Below are positions 8,683-16,304 of a stretch of DNA of 64,000 nucleotides, piece by piece. The stretch's first letter is position 1; each line of letters opens with the position of its first letter. The notes below the pieces were generated by a model that saw nothing but the letters and a program-made list of their open reading frames with translations, was not told where the DNA came from and made no database searches. The position numbers and the translations under genes were made by a program. The stretch comes from Phycisphaerales bacterium (GTDB lineage: Bacteria; Planctomycetota; Phycisphaerae; Phycisphaerales; SM1A02), in contig JAQWPT010000003.1 in NCBI GenBank assembly GCA_029245245.1, positions 1 to 64,000 of the forward strand, read 5' to 3'.

Positions 8683-8722
8683 CCGCGATGTGGAGGAATT
8701 GGAGTTCACCCCCCCGGGGGAC

Positions 8723-8728
8723 TAGGCT
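8723..8728 (+). promoter_or_regulatory. Putative -10 element of the secreted-protein gene at 8736
   Basis: TAGGCT ends exactly 7 nt before the ATG at 8736. No Shine-Dalgarno sequence is present between them. This fits the leaderless pattern found at other genes in the window. Confidence 0.5.
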
Positions 8729-8735
8729 GCAGCAC

Positions 8736-10544
8736 ATGATTCGCACGAGCATCCTGCTGGCTCTGGTCGCATCAACGACGGCGATGGGAGATCCCAATGC
8801 CGCCGAGGCCTACCGCAAACTTCTGGCGGAGTTCGAGGCGATCCCGATGCAGCAGCGCCATGCTCTGATGGACATGCCACCCTACCTTGAGCCATGCGAC
8901 ACGACGCTCCAGGTCCGCATCCGATCGATCGAGGACCGACTTCACCGCGCTGCACAGTCGAAGGTCAGTGACTTCGAGCTCGACTTCTCGCAGGGGCCGG
9001 AACTGCTGATGCCGCACCTGTCGCCGATGCGAGTCATCACCCTTCACATGGCCGCCGAAGCCCGGCGGCAAACACTCGCGGGCAACGAACCGGCTGCCGC
9101 CCGACTGCTGAACACCATCAACCGCATGGCACTGCATCTGACCCAGGACCGCCTGCTGATCAGTTCACTGGTGGGGATATGGATGATCCGATCATCCATC
9201 GAGGCGACCGACTTCATGATCGAACAGGGACAGCTGGCGCCACGGGACGCCTCCATGCTGCTGAGCGGATTCAAGGATCTCGACGATCGGGATCCGATGG
9301 GACTCCTCGACGCCCTCGATCATGAACGGCAGTACGTCGGAGACTGGATCCGGGCCCAGCTTGCTGAGGACATGGGAGAGATGAAGGCCCTGCAGAAGCT
9401 TGGGCTTGCCGTCGACAACGCCGAGGAACTGGACACAGTGTTCGACATGGACGGCTATGACCGGGCCATGCGGGACACGCTCGACGCCATGGGCATGGAC
9501 GATCTCGATGCAGCGACGACACAGCTCAATTCCATCGAAGAGCGACTGTATGCGGGCGACTACGGCCCCTTGGCGTCGATGCTGTCGGTTTCATTCCACA
9601 ACATGCTCGTCATGCGATTCACACTTGAAGCCGAACTGGCCTGGCTGCGAGCAGGTCTGCAGCGGATCGCCGCAGGCGAGGAGGTCGAAGACGTCGAACC
9701 CAACGCCGCCTGGACGTACATCAAACTGGCCAGGGCGATCGACGCGGCTGCGCAAGTCGACACCGTCGATGAAGCGGCCCGCACCGCCCTCCTGGATGAA
9801 TTGATGCTTGCGGCATTGATGGAGCACTGCGAGTTTCCCATCGACGAGTTCGCCCCCCGCCCCGTGGTTCCCGTGTGGACGACCGGGCTCCATCGAGGAG
9901 GCCGCTGGCTGGTCGAGGACGCAAGGCGACGCTTCGAGGGGGCCGACATCGAAGGGGCTGCAAGCCGGATCATGACCGTGCTGGGACTCGCCGCAGATCT
10001 TTCCGCCACGACCCACCTGGTCGACTCGGCCATCGCCCAGGACATGACCACTGATGCCATGGCACTGGTCGAAGAACTGGATGAACTTGAACTGCTCGAT
10101 CCCGACATGCGGCGTGCACTGCTTGTCGCGCTGCGGGAGATCCCCGCCGGCGACCCCTTCGGCTACGAGCAATCGGCGCGGGACTCGCGACGGCTGCTGG
10201 CGTCCTACCTGCAGAAGATCGCGTGCAAGGTGCCCGACTCCATGCCCGGTGATGCCGATGGAACGGCCTACCTGCTCGTATTCCACGAACTGTTTGCGTA
10301 CCTGGGGTACCCCCCGATCCACTGCTGGCCGCTGGAGATCGACTTCGACGCGCTGGAAGGAATCGTCGATGCCACCATGGTCCAGGAGACCAGGCAGCAT
10401 GGACTGGACATGATGGAGGCCGCGAAACTGGATGTCTGGATCCCGATGGAACCGGCACCTGGAATCGTCACTCCATCCATCGCGGATCGAAGGATCGCCG
10501 CCGCCTCGCTGCTGAAACAATGGAAGCGCCGACTGGGCAACTGA
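8736..10544 (+). CDS. Secreted protein of unknown function
   Basis: 602 aa. It starts with a signal peptide (MIRTSILLALVASTTAMG, probable cleavage just after Ala-16 or Gly-18). The rest is predicted to be largely alpha-helical and acidic, with many Leu/Ala/Asp/Glu-rich helices. Cysteines are few. I see no catalytic motif and recognise no family; helical-repeat-like character is only an impression. The ATG at 8736 was chosen because it opens the signal peptide and has a -10 hexamer 7 nt upstream. The frame stays open further upstream, but that part is antisense to the nitroreductase gene. It lies 6 nt from the convergent lepB end. Confidence 0.75.
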   Translation: MIRTSILLALVASTTAMGDPNAAEAYRKLLAEFEAIPMQQRHALMDMPPYLEPCDTTLQVRIRSIEDRLHRAAQSKVSDFELDFSQGPELLMPHLSPMRVITLHMAAEARRQTLAGNEPAAARLLNTINRMALHLTQDRLLISSLVGIWMIRSSIEATDFMIEQGQLAPRDASMLLSGFKDLDDRDPMGLLDALDHERQYVGDWIRAQLAEDMGEMKALQKLGLAVDNAEELDTVFDMDGYDRAMRDTLDAMGMDDLDAATTQLNSIEERLYAGDYGPLASMLSVSFHNMLVMRFTLEAELAWLRAGLQRIAAGEEVEDVEPNAAWTYIKLARAIDAAAQVDTVDEAARTALLDELMLAALMEHCEFPIDEFAPRPVVPVWTTGLHRGGRWLVEDARRRFEGADIEGAASRIMTVLGLAADLSATTHLVDSAIAQDMTTDAMALVEELDELELLDPDMRRALLVALREIPAGDPFGYEQSARDSRRLLASYLQKIACKVPDSMPGDADGTAYLLVFHELFAYLGYPPIHCWPLEIDFDALEGIVDATMVQETRQHGLDMMEAAKLDVWIPMEPAPGIVTPSIADRRIAAASLLKQWKRRLGN

Positions 10545-10550
10545 TCCTGG

Positions 10551-12107
10551 TCAACGGATGAAGCGGATCCGCCCGAAGTCGGGGATCAGGCCCATTCCAC
10601 CCTCGCGCAGTGAATACGGAGCCGGGTAGTAGACAAGCCATGCCTTGCCGATGAGCAGTCGCCGATCAACGACGAAGGGCGACGGATCCAACTGCTCAGC
10701 CACGTAGGGATGCGGCGGGCCCCAGAGCCGCGAGTCGAGGGACCGGGCACTGTTGTCGCCAAGCACGAAGTACTGATTGTCCTTGAGGACCGCCAGCTTG
10801 CGAGGCGATGTTCCGAATCCCGGCGTCCCGGATTGGACAAGTTCCTCAAACCCCGGTGCCGGCGCATTCTTCATGGAGCGGGCCTGGAGGATGGCGCTGC
10901 GATACGCGAGATCACGGGCCATGCTCATGTTCGTGAGGTGGAACGGAGATCCTGAGAATGACCACCGCACGATCGGGGCCGCAGGCGAATCGCCGGCATA
11001 CGCCTTGCGTTCACGCGGAGTCCACTCCCAGTCCAGTTCGACCCGCCTGGTCCCATTGATCCAGATCGACATCGACTGGTCAATGCGCTGGAAACGCAGG
11101 GCGGTGGATGAACCCGCGGCCAACTGCGACACCGAGGTCGACTTCGATGTCACGTCTGCGGGGCGGGATTTGTGCCACATCGAGACCGTGGCCTGCCCGT
11201 CCTCGACCTGGAATCGAAAGACATGCCCGTCCGCCTCGAGATCAAGGTGTGTCTTCAGTCCCTCACTGCCCGGGCGGACTGTTCCCTCGATGCGAAGATC
11301 GCGGACGGAAAGCAGGTACCGCTGCCCCATGGGCGAAAGCATGTTGTAGGCCGTCCAGTCGTCAAGCGGATACCGGGTGGTATCCCATGCCAACGATGCG
11401 TCCTTGTCGGTGCTGCAGATGAAGGTGCGATCATCGGCAAGATCCCAGTCGTCCAGCGGCGATGCCTTCCATGGCGGACCACCCCATCGACGTGGAAGTT
11501 TCGACGGTTCCGTGGGAACAGTGTTGCTGTCCCAGATCGGCTGCCACGTCGCATCCTGGACATGATCGGGCTTTCGCTGGATGCTGAACGCATCCTCGCC
11601 GGGTCCCTTGACGAAGACATCCCCATCGACGAGCCAGATCGTTTCACCGGGAAGCCCGATCACCCGCTTGATGTAGTTGCCCGAGGGGCCCTCCGGCTCG
11701 GTCGGGTTCTTGAAGACCGCCACGTCGAATCGATCCGGCTGGAAGAACGGCCAGGCGTACTTGACCACGAGAATGCGATCACCGAGGCGGCGCTTCAGCG
11801 GACCCGAACCATCCAGTGGCTGTCCACGTCCCAACGCGGCGTCTTCAAGTCGGCCGGGGTTGGGGCGCCGGCTGCCGGATCCATCGAGGCCCACGGAAGA
11901 CATGTACCCGGTCTGCTCCGACTGCACGAGCCAATGCTCGCCCAGGAGCGTCGGTGCCATGGAGCCCGTGGGAATGACGAACCCTTCGACCACGAACCCT
12001 CGGAAGGTCATCGCCAGGACGAACGCGAGAATCAGCGACTGGATGGTGTCGATCCAGCCTCCCTCCTCGACCGCGGTGTTGTGGGTAACGTCGGTATCCA
12101 TGAGCAT
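10551..12107 (-). CDS. lepB: Signal peptidase I with a large internal insertion
   Basis: 518 aa, against about 180-320 in most bacteria. It removes signal peptides of exported proteins at the inner membrane. An N-terminal membrane helix (SLILAFVLAMTFRGFVV) precedes the catalytic serine in IPTGSMAPTLLG (Ser49). The general base lysine is in NYIKRVIGLPGE (Lys147). The conserved box E reads YFVLGDNSARSLDSRLWG near residue 446. Between roughly residues 175 and 440 lies an insertion with a beta-rich stretch (SMSIWINGTRRVELDWEW) that looks like a LamG/concanavalin-like fold. Another in-frame ATG at 12101 is possible. Catalytic residues are intact, so activity is expected. Confidence 0.9.
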   Translation of the reverse strand: MLMDTDVTHNTAVEEGGWIDTIQSLILAFVLAMTFRGFVVEGFVIPTGSMAPTLLGEHWLVQSEQTGYMSSVGLDGSGSRRPNPGRLEDAALGRGQPLDGSGPLKRRLGDRILVVKYAWPFFQPDRFDVAVFKNPTEPEGPSGNYIKRVIGLPGETIWLVDGDVFVKGPGEDAFSIQRKPDHVQDATWQPIWDSNTVPTEPSKLPRRWGGPPWKASPLDDWDLADDRTFICSTDKDASLAWDTTRYPLDDWTAYNMLSPMGQRYLLSVRDLRIEGTVRPGSEGLKTHLDLEADGHVFRFQVEDGQATVSMWHKSRPADVTSKSTSVSQLAAGSSTALRFQRIDQSMSIWINGTRRVELDWEWTPRERKAYAGDSPAAPIVRWSFSGSPFHLTNMSMARDLAYRSAILQARSMKNAPAPGFEELVQSGTPGFGTSPRKLAVLKDNQYFVLGDNSARSLDSRLWGPPHPYVAEQLDPSPFVVDRRLLIGKAWLVYYPAPYSLREGGMGLIPDFGRIRFIR

Positions 12108-12182
12108 CCAGTGCAGAAGGCTGGGAACAGGACCAGAAGTCTAGTCGACGAGATCCCACGTCGTCCGCCGGAAATTGAACGT

Positions 12183-13502
12183 TCAGGATCCGCCTTTGCC
12201 GGATGCCCCGGATCCGCCACCCTCGGAGCCACGCCCACCACGCCGACGGCGGCGGCGGCGTTTCTTCCTGCCCGTACCCCCGGAGGACCCGGCACCATCG
12301 GCCTGGGCCGAGGGAGCCGGCTTGGATCCTGCATCCGCAGTGCCAGTTTCCGCACCCTTGCGTCCTCGACGGCGGCGGCGGCGCTTGCGACCCTTGCCCT
12401 CGGATTCGTCGCCACCCTTCTCGCCACCCTTCTCGCCCTTGCGGGAGGAACGGGATCGCTTCTTCTTCGGCGGCGGCTCCAGTTCCGGAAGTACCTGCAT
12501 GGCGGCCATCCGCTTGGACTCCACCTCTTTCCTGGAAGGGCACGTGTCGGGATCGATGAGTTCCTCCAGTGGAATTGCAACTTCGCGATTGTCGTACTCG
12601 AGTTTCACGAGCACCAACTGGGTGAGGATTTTCGAGTCCACCACGATGCCGGGCCCTTCACTGGTTCCGACGCGGGTCTTGCGATGGGGAAGGTTCTTCT
12701 TGAGTTCCTTGTAGGTCTGGTCCTCGTAGCGAAGGCAGCACATCAGTCGACCACAGCGACCGGAGATCTTCAGCGGATCGAGCGTCGCCTTCTGCACCTT
12801 GGCGGAACGCATGGAGACCGGCTGGAGTACCTTGAGAAAGTTCTTGCAGCAGCAGTGCTGTCCACATCGTTCATAGTCGGCGACCAGCCGGGCCTCATCA
12901 CGGGCGCCGACCTGGCGCATCTCGACCCGGGCCGTGAACTCCGCCGCAAGGTCCCGGACCAGTTCCCGGAAATCGATCCGGTTCTCCGCCATGTAGTAGA
13001 ACGTGACCATCTCGCCACCGAGAATCGGTTCCGCTGCGACGAACTTCATGTCCAGGTTGTAGAACGCCACCAGTTCCCTGAAGACCTGCTCGTAGCGGGG
13101 CAGATCACCCTGCAATGCCGTCTGATCGGAAAGGTCCTCGGTCGTGGCGACACGAAGAATCCGCCCCCTCGTGTAGAAGGGATACTCGCGGCCACCGGAG
13201 TTCTCGATGTAGCCGAGCATCTCCTTGCGTGTGACCGATTTGCCGCACCCGGCATTTTCACAGGTGGTGGTGATGACCTCGGTGAGTTCGACGCCACGAT
13301 GAGTTCGGACCACGAGTTTGGAACCGCATCCGGGAATCACCCCGATCGCGTTCTTGTACTCACCGACCATCTTCATGCGGCCGAACCGCACCGCGATGGT
13401 CTTGGGCTCCTCGACCTCGGCCAACTGCTCCTCGAGAGTCAGGGCATCGCGATTGGCTGGATCGACGTCTTCTTCAAAGACGGGCAGGGGCAGAATAGGC
13501 AT
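12183..13502 (-). CDS. PSP1-domain (RicT-like) protein with Arg/Lys-rich tail
   Basis: 439 aa. The PSP1/RicT core spans about residues 30-300 and holds the family's cysteine motifs: CENAGCGKS, CGQHCCCKNFL and GRCGRLMCCLRYE. In Bacillus, RicT works with RicA and RicF in an iron-sulfur complex that affects RNase Y and RNA maturation; that role is carried over by homology only. The last roughly 100 residues are low complexity and very basic, with runs of up to eight arginines separated by Gly/Ser/Ala, suggesting nucleic-acid binding. The ATG at 13502 (MPILPLPVFEED) was preferred over an upstream in-frame TTG that would add a His-rich peptide. Confidence 0.82.
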   Translation of the reverse strand: MPILPLPVFEEDVDPANRDALTLEEQLAEVEEPKTIAVRFGRMKMVGEYKNAIGVIPGCGSKLVVRTHRGVELTEVITTTCENAGCGKSVTRKEMLGYIENSGGREYPFYTRGRILRVATTEDLSDQTALQGDLPRYEQVFRELVAFYNLDMKFVAAEPILGGEMVTFYYMAENRIDFRELVRDLAAEFTARVEMRQVGARDEARLVADYERCGQHCCCKNFLKVLQPVSMRSAKVQKATLDPLKISGRCGRLMCCLRYEDQTYKELKKNLPHRKTRVGTSEGPGIVVDSKILTQLVLVKLEYDNREVAIPLEELIDPDTCPSRKEVESKRMAAMQVLPELEPPPKKKRSRSSRKGEKGGEKGGDESEGKGRKRRRRRRGRKGAETGTADAGSKPAPSAQADGAGSSGGTGRKKRRRRRRRGGRGSEGGGSGASGKGGS

Positions 13503-13640
13503 GTGATGATGATGCGCCCGTGGCCCCAATGCCTGGGGTCACGGAAAACCGGGCTCGACTTGTCTCCAGGAGTGGTTTTTCAGTCCGTCCACCGGCCTGG
13601 TCCGGCAGCGGCTCAAGACGCATCATGCGAACCAAAAGTC

Positions 13641-13646
13641 TACCAT
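13641..13646 (+). promoter_or_regulatory. Putative -10 element of the PH-domain gene
   Basis: TACCAT ends exactly 7 nt before the ATG at 13654. It overlaps an earlier in-frame ATG (13645), which is therefore unlikely to be the start. Confidence 0.5.
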
Positions 13647-13653
13647 GGACTGC

Positions 13654-14199
13654 ATGAGCAAAGCCAGAATCCTCAAAGAAGCCGAATTCGATCCCAAGGT
13701 CTGCAGCTACTGGCTCCTGGCAGGGGGATTCATCCTGCTGGTCACCGTGGTCTGCATCCCCCTGATCCCCATCTGGATCCTTGTTGGGCTGATCATCACC
13801 AGGAAGTACCTGGAGCACATGAGTTGCACCCTGACCGAGAAGAGCCTGATCGTCCGCAAGGGCCTGCTCAACCGGATCGAGAAGACCGTGCCGCTTGAGA
13901 AGATCACGGACCTTGCCCTGAAGCAGGGCCCCATCATGCGGGCGATGGGACTCCACACCCTGACGATTGAAACCGCAGGGTCAAGTGGCAGCGCCGGCGG
14001 CGCCCTGGTGGGCCTCACCGGCATCGTGGATGTGATCGAGTTCCGCAACCAGGTCCTCGCACAGCGTGATCTGCTGGAGGACCGCAAGTCACACGCCGGT
14101 GCGGCACCCGCCGCAACGGGCCCATCCGATGCAACGGTGCTCGAGGAGATCCGCGACACCCTCCAGCGCATCGAGCAGCACATGGCGAGCAAAGACTAG
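13654..14199 (+). CDS. Bacterial PH-domain (YdbS/DUF304-like) membrane protein
   Basis: 181 aa. Two adjacent hydrophobic helices near residues 20-50 (YWLLAGGFILLVTVVCIPLI and IPIWILVGLII) are followed by a bacterial PH domain with the family's core: SCTLTEKSLIVRKGLLNRIE, TVPLEKITDLALKQGPIMR and LGLHT-like MGLHTLTIETAGSS. A hydrophilic C-terminal helix ends the protein. Proteins of this family are small membrane-bound modules of unclear role. The start at 13654 rather than 13645 follows the -10 hexamer spacing. The DJ-1-like gene follows after 4 nt. Confidence 0.8.
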   Translation: MSKARILKEAEFDPKVCSYWLLAGGFILLVTVVCIPLIPIWILVGLIITRKYLEHMSCTLTEKSLIVRKGLLNRIEKTVPLEKITDLALKQGPIMRAMGLHTLTIETAGSSGSAGGALVGLTGIVDVIEFRNQVLAQRDLLEDRKSHAGAAPAATGPSDATVLEEIRDTLQRIEQHMASKD

Positions 14200-14203
14200 C
14201 GCC

Positions 14204-14803
14204 ATGCGAGTCCTCCTGCCGGTCGCCGATGGAAACGAAGAAGTCGAATTCGCTTCGCTGTTCAACATTCTTGCCCGCGCGAACATGGAGATCGTGGTCG
14301 CCAGCGTCGAGGGGTCGATCGAACCCGTGACCCTCCAGAAGGGACTTCGCATTCTTCCCGAGTGCACGCTGGAAGACACCCGGGAGACCCGGTGGGACGC
14401 CATCGTGATGGCCGGTGGCATTCCCGGGGCGATGCACCTCGGGGCATCGTCACTGCTGCGGGAGATGCTGCAGCAGCAACATGCCCAAGGACGTCTCATC
14501 GCCGCGATCTGCCTCTCCCCCGCCCTGGTCCTGGAACCAGCCGGTGTGCTTGCCGAATCCGATCGGGCCACCTGCAATCCCATGCCGATTCGTACTCCCG
14601 ACCATGCCTGGCCACCGGACGAGTTCACCCGCCGCCTCGGCGACAAGTTCGACCCCGACGCCAGGGTCTGCATCGATGCCGAGCACCAGGTCATCACCTC
14701 CCAGACTCCGGGCACCGCCATGGAGTTCGCCCTCGCCATCGTCGAGCACCTTGCCGGGTCCGATGAAGCCGCGAAGATCCGCAACTACATCCTCCCGGCA
14801 TGA
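14204..14803 (+). CDS. DJ-1/PfpI family protein
   Basis: 199 aa. It has the class I glutamine amidotransferase-like fold of DJ-1, YajL and related proteins: MRVLLPVADGNEEVE contains the conserved glutamate, and the nucleophile-elbow cysteine is in IAAICLSPAL (AICLSP where most members have AICAGP). The C-terminal motif ITSQTPGTAMEFALAIVEHL is typical of DJ-1. Members act as protein or nucleotide deglycases, chaperones or redox sensors. It starts 4 nt after the PH-domain gene, so the two are probably co-transcribed. Confidence 0.85.
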   Translation: MRVLLPVADGNEEVEFASLFNILARANMEIVVASVEGSIEPVTLQKGLRILPECTLEDTRETRWDAIVMAGGIPGAMHLGASSLLREMLQQQHAQGRLIAAICLSPALVLEPAGVLAESDRATCNPMPIRTPDHAWPPDEFTRRLGDKFDPDARVCIDAEHQVITSQTPGTAMEFALAIVEHLAGSDEAAKIRNYILPA

Positions 14804-14822
14804 CCCCGCCGCATCGGCGACG

Positions 14823-14828
14823 TACACT
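14823..14828 (+). promoter_or_regulatory. Putative -10 element of the HD-domain gene
   Basis: TACACT lies 6 nt before the ATG at 14835. The surrounding CGTACACTGC also precedes gmk (20721-20730), where the spacing is 7 nt. Confidence 0.45.
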
Positions 14829-14834
14829 GCCGTG

Positions 14835-15419
14835 ATGGCCGATGCAATCACCCAGGACCAGGCACGATCGCTGATGCACGAGTGGGTCGAAAGCGACTCG
14901 CTGCGGATCCACATGGAAGCAGTTGCATGCTGCATGGGAGCCTGCGCCCGCGGCATTGATCCGGAGCAGGAGCAGCGATGGCGCATCGCCGGCTTGCTGC
15001 ACGACTTCGACTATGAAAAACATCCCACCGAGGCCGAGCACCCCTTCGTGGGAGTCGAACATCTTCGGCAACGAGGAGACGTCGACGAGGAGATCCTCGA
15101 AGCGATTCTCGGACACGCCCAGTACAGCGGCACCCCACGAACGACCAGCATGGCACGCTACCTCTTCGCGGTCGATGAACTGGCAGGCTTTCTCGTGGCA
15201 TGCTGCAAGGTCCGGCCCAACGGGGTCACCGACCTCGCACCGAAGTCCGTGAAGAAGAAGCTCAAGACCGAGAACTTCGCCGCCGGCTGCAACCGGCAGG
15301 ACATCGCCGAATCCATTGCTGACCTGGAACTCGAGCCGACCGAGCACATCCAGCACTGCATCGACGCCCTTCGGGATGATGGCGACCGGCTTGGCATCAC
15401 CCCGGACGCCGGGAGCTGA
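14835..15419 (+). CDS. HD-domain putative hydrolase
   Basis: 194 aa single-domain HD protein. Metal-ligand motifs are visible: His in RIHMEAVA, the HD doublet in AGLLHDFDYEKHP, later His in HPFVGVEHL and GHAQYSG, and an Asp in LFAVDELAGF. This arrangement matches small uncharacterised HD hydrolases acting on phosphate esters or nucleotides. The substrate is unknown. The start follows the leaderless-promoter spacing and homology. purU begins 33 nt downstream with its own promoter-like element. Confidence 0.82.
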   Translation: MADAITQDQARSLMHEWVESDSLRIHMEAVACCMGACARGIDPEQEQRWRIAGLLHDFDYEKHPTEAEHPFVGVEHLRQRGDVDEEILEAILGHAQYSGTPRTTSMARYLFAVDELAGFLVACCKVRPNGVTDLAPKSVKKKLKTENFAAGCNRQDIAESIADLELEPTEHIQHCIDALRDDGDRLGITPDAGS

Positions 15420-15439
15420 CCGCTCTCCCCCATGGTCGA

Positions 15440-15445
15440 TACCAT
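15440..15445 (+). promoter_or_regulatory. Putative -10 element of purU
   Basis: TACCAT ends exactly 7 nt before the ATG at 15453. This supports the internal ATG over the in-frame one at 15432. Confidence 0.5.
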
Positions 15446-15452
15446 CTCCTTC

Positions 15453-16301
15453 ATGCATGGCACACTCCTGTTCTGGTGTCCCGATCGTCCCGGCATCGTC
15501 TCCGCGGTCTCCGGCCACCTGTATGCCAACGGGTGCACCATCCTGCATGCCGACCAGTACTCCGATCCGGATACCGGGCTCTTCTACCAGCGAATCGCAT
15601 TTGAATCCGGTGACGAGGCTCCCGATCGCGATGAACTCACGGAGGGCTTTGCCGCTCTTGCCGCAACGCAGGAACTCGACTGGCGATTGTCCTGGAGCGA
15701 CCAGCCCAAGCGGGTCGCCCTGCTGGTCTCCCGACAGGATCACTGCCTCTGGGACATCCTGCTGCGACGTCGATGGGGCGAACTGCCCTGTGAAATCGCC
15801 TGCGTGATCAGCAACCACGAGGTCACCAAGGATGTCGCTGCCACCTTCGATGTCCCCTTCCACGTGCTCCCCGTCGACGATGGCAACCGCGCCGAGCAGG
15901 AAGGCCGGATCACGGAACTCCTGGCACGCGAACAGATCCAGCTGGGCATACTCGCCCGCTACATGCAGATTCTCTCACCGGAATTCATCGAGGCCGCCCC
16001 CTGCCCCCTGATCAACATCCACCACTCATTCCTGCCCGCGTTCAGTGGCGCACGGCCCTACCACCAGGCTCGACAGCGTGGAGTGAAATTCGTCGGCGCT
16101 ACCGCCCATTACGTCACGAGCGAACTCGACGCCGGGCCGATCATCGCTCAGGACGTCATCCGCTGTTCGCATCTGGACTCGGTCGAGGATCTCACCTGCA
16201 AGGGGCGCGATGTCGAACGCCTTGTGCTCGCACGGGCGGTGCGATGGCACCTCGAGGACCGGATCCTTCCGGGACCCGGCCGCGTCGTGGTCTTCGAATA
16301 G
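15453..16301 (+). CDS. purU: Formyltetrahydrofolate deformylase
   Basis: 282 aa from the ATG at 15453. It hydrolyses 10-formyl-THF to formate and THF, balancing one-carbon units and feeding purine synthesis. An N-terminal ACT domain (LLFWCPDRPGIVSAVSGHLY) is followed by the formyltransferase domain with NIHHSFLPAFSGARPYHQA (Asn and His catalytic) and ATAHYVTSELDAGPIIAQD (catalytic Asp). Length and domain order are standard for PurU. The start at 15453 fits both the family N-terminus and a -10 hexamer 7 nt upstream; 15432 would add seven residues. Confidence 0.93.
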   Translation: MHGTLLFWCPDRPGIVSAVSGHLYANGCTILHADQYSDPDTGLFYQRIAFESGDEAPDRDELTEGFAALAATQELDWRLSWSDQPKRVALLVSRQDHCLWDILLRRRWGELPCEIACVISNHEVTKDVAATFDVPFHVLPVDDGNRAEQEGRITELLAREQIQLGILARYMQILSPEFIEAAPCPLINIHHSFLPAFSGARPYHQARQRGVKFVGATAHYVTSELDAGPIIAQDVIRCSHLDSVEDLTCKGRDVERLVLARAVRWHLEDRILPGPGRVVVFE

Positions 16302-16304
16302 GAC

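Noticed and set aside
11172-13898. A very long open frame on the plus strand (over 900 codons) across lepB and the PSP1 gene
   Set aside because: It is antisense to two genes with clear motifs (signal peptidase boxes, RicT cysteines). GC-rich coding DNA often gives long open frames on the other strand.
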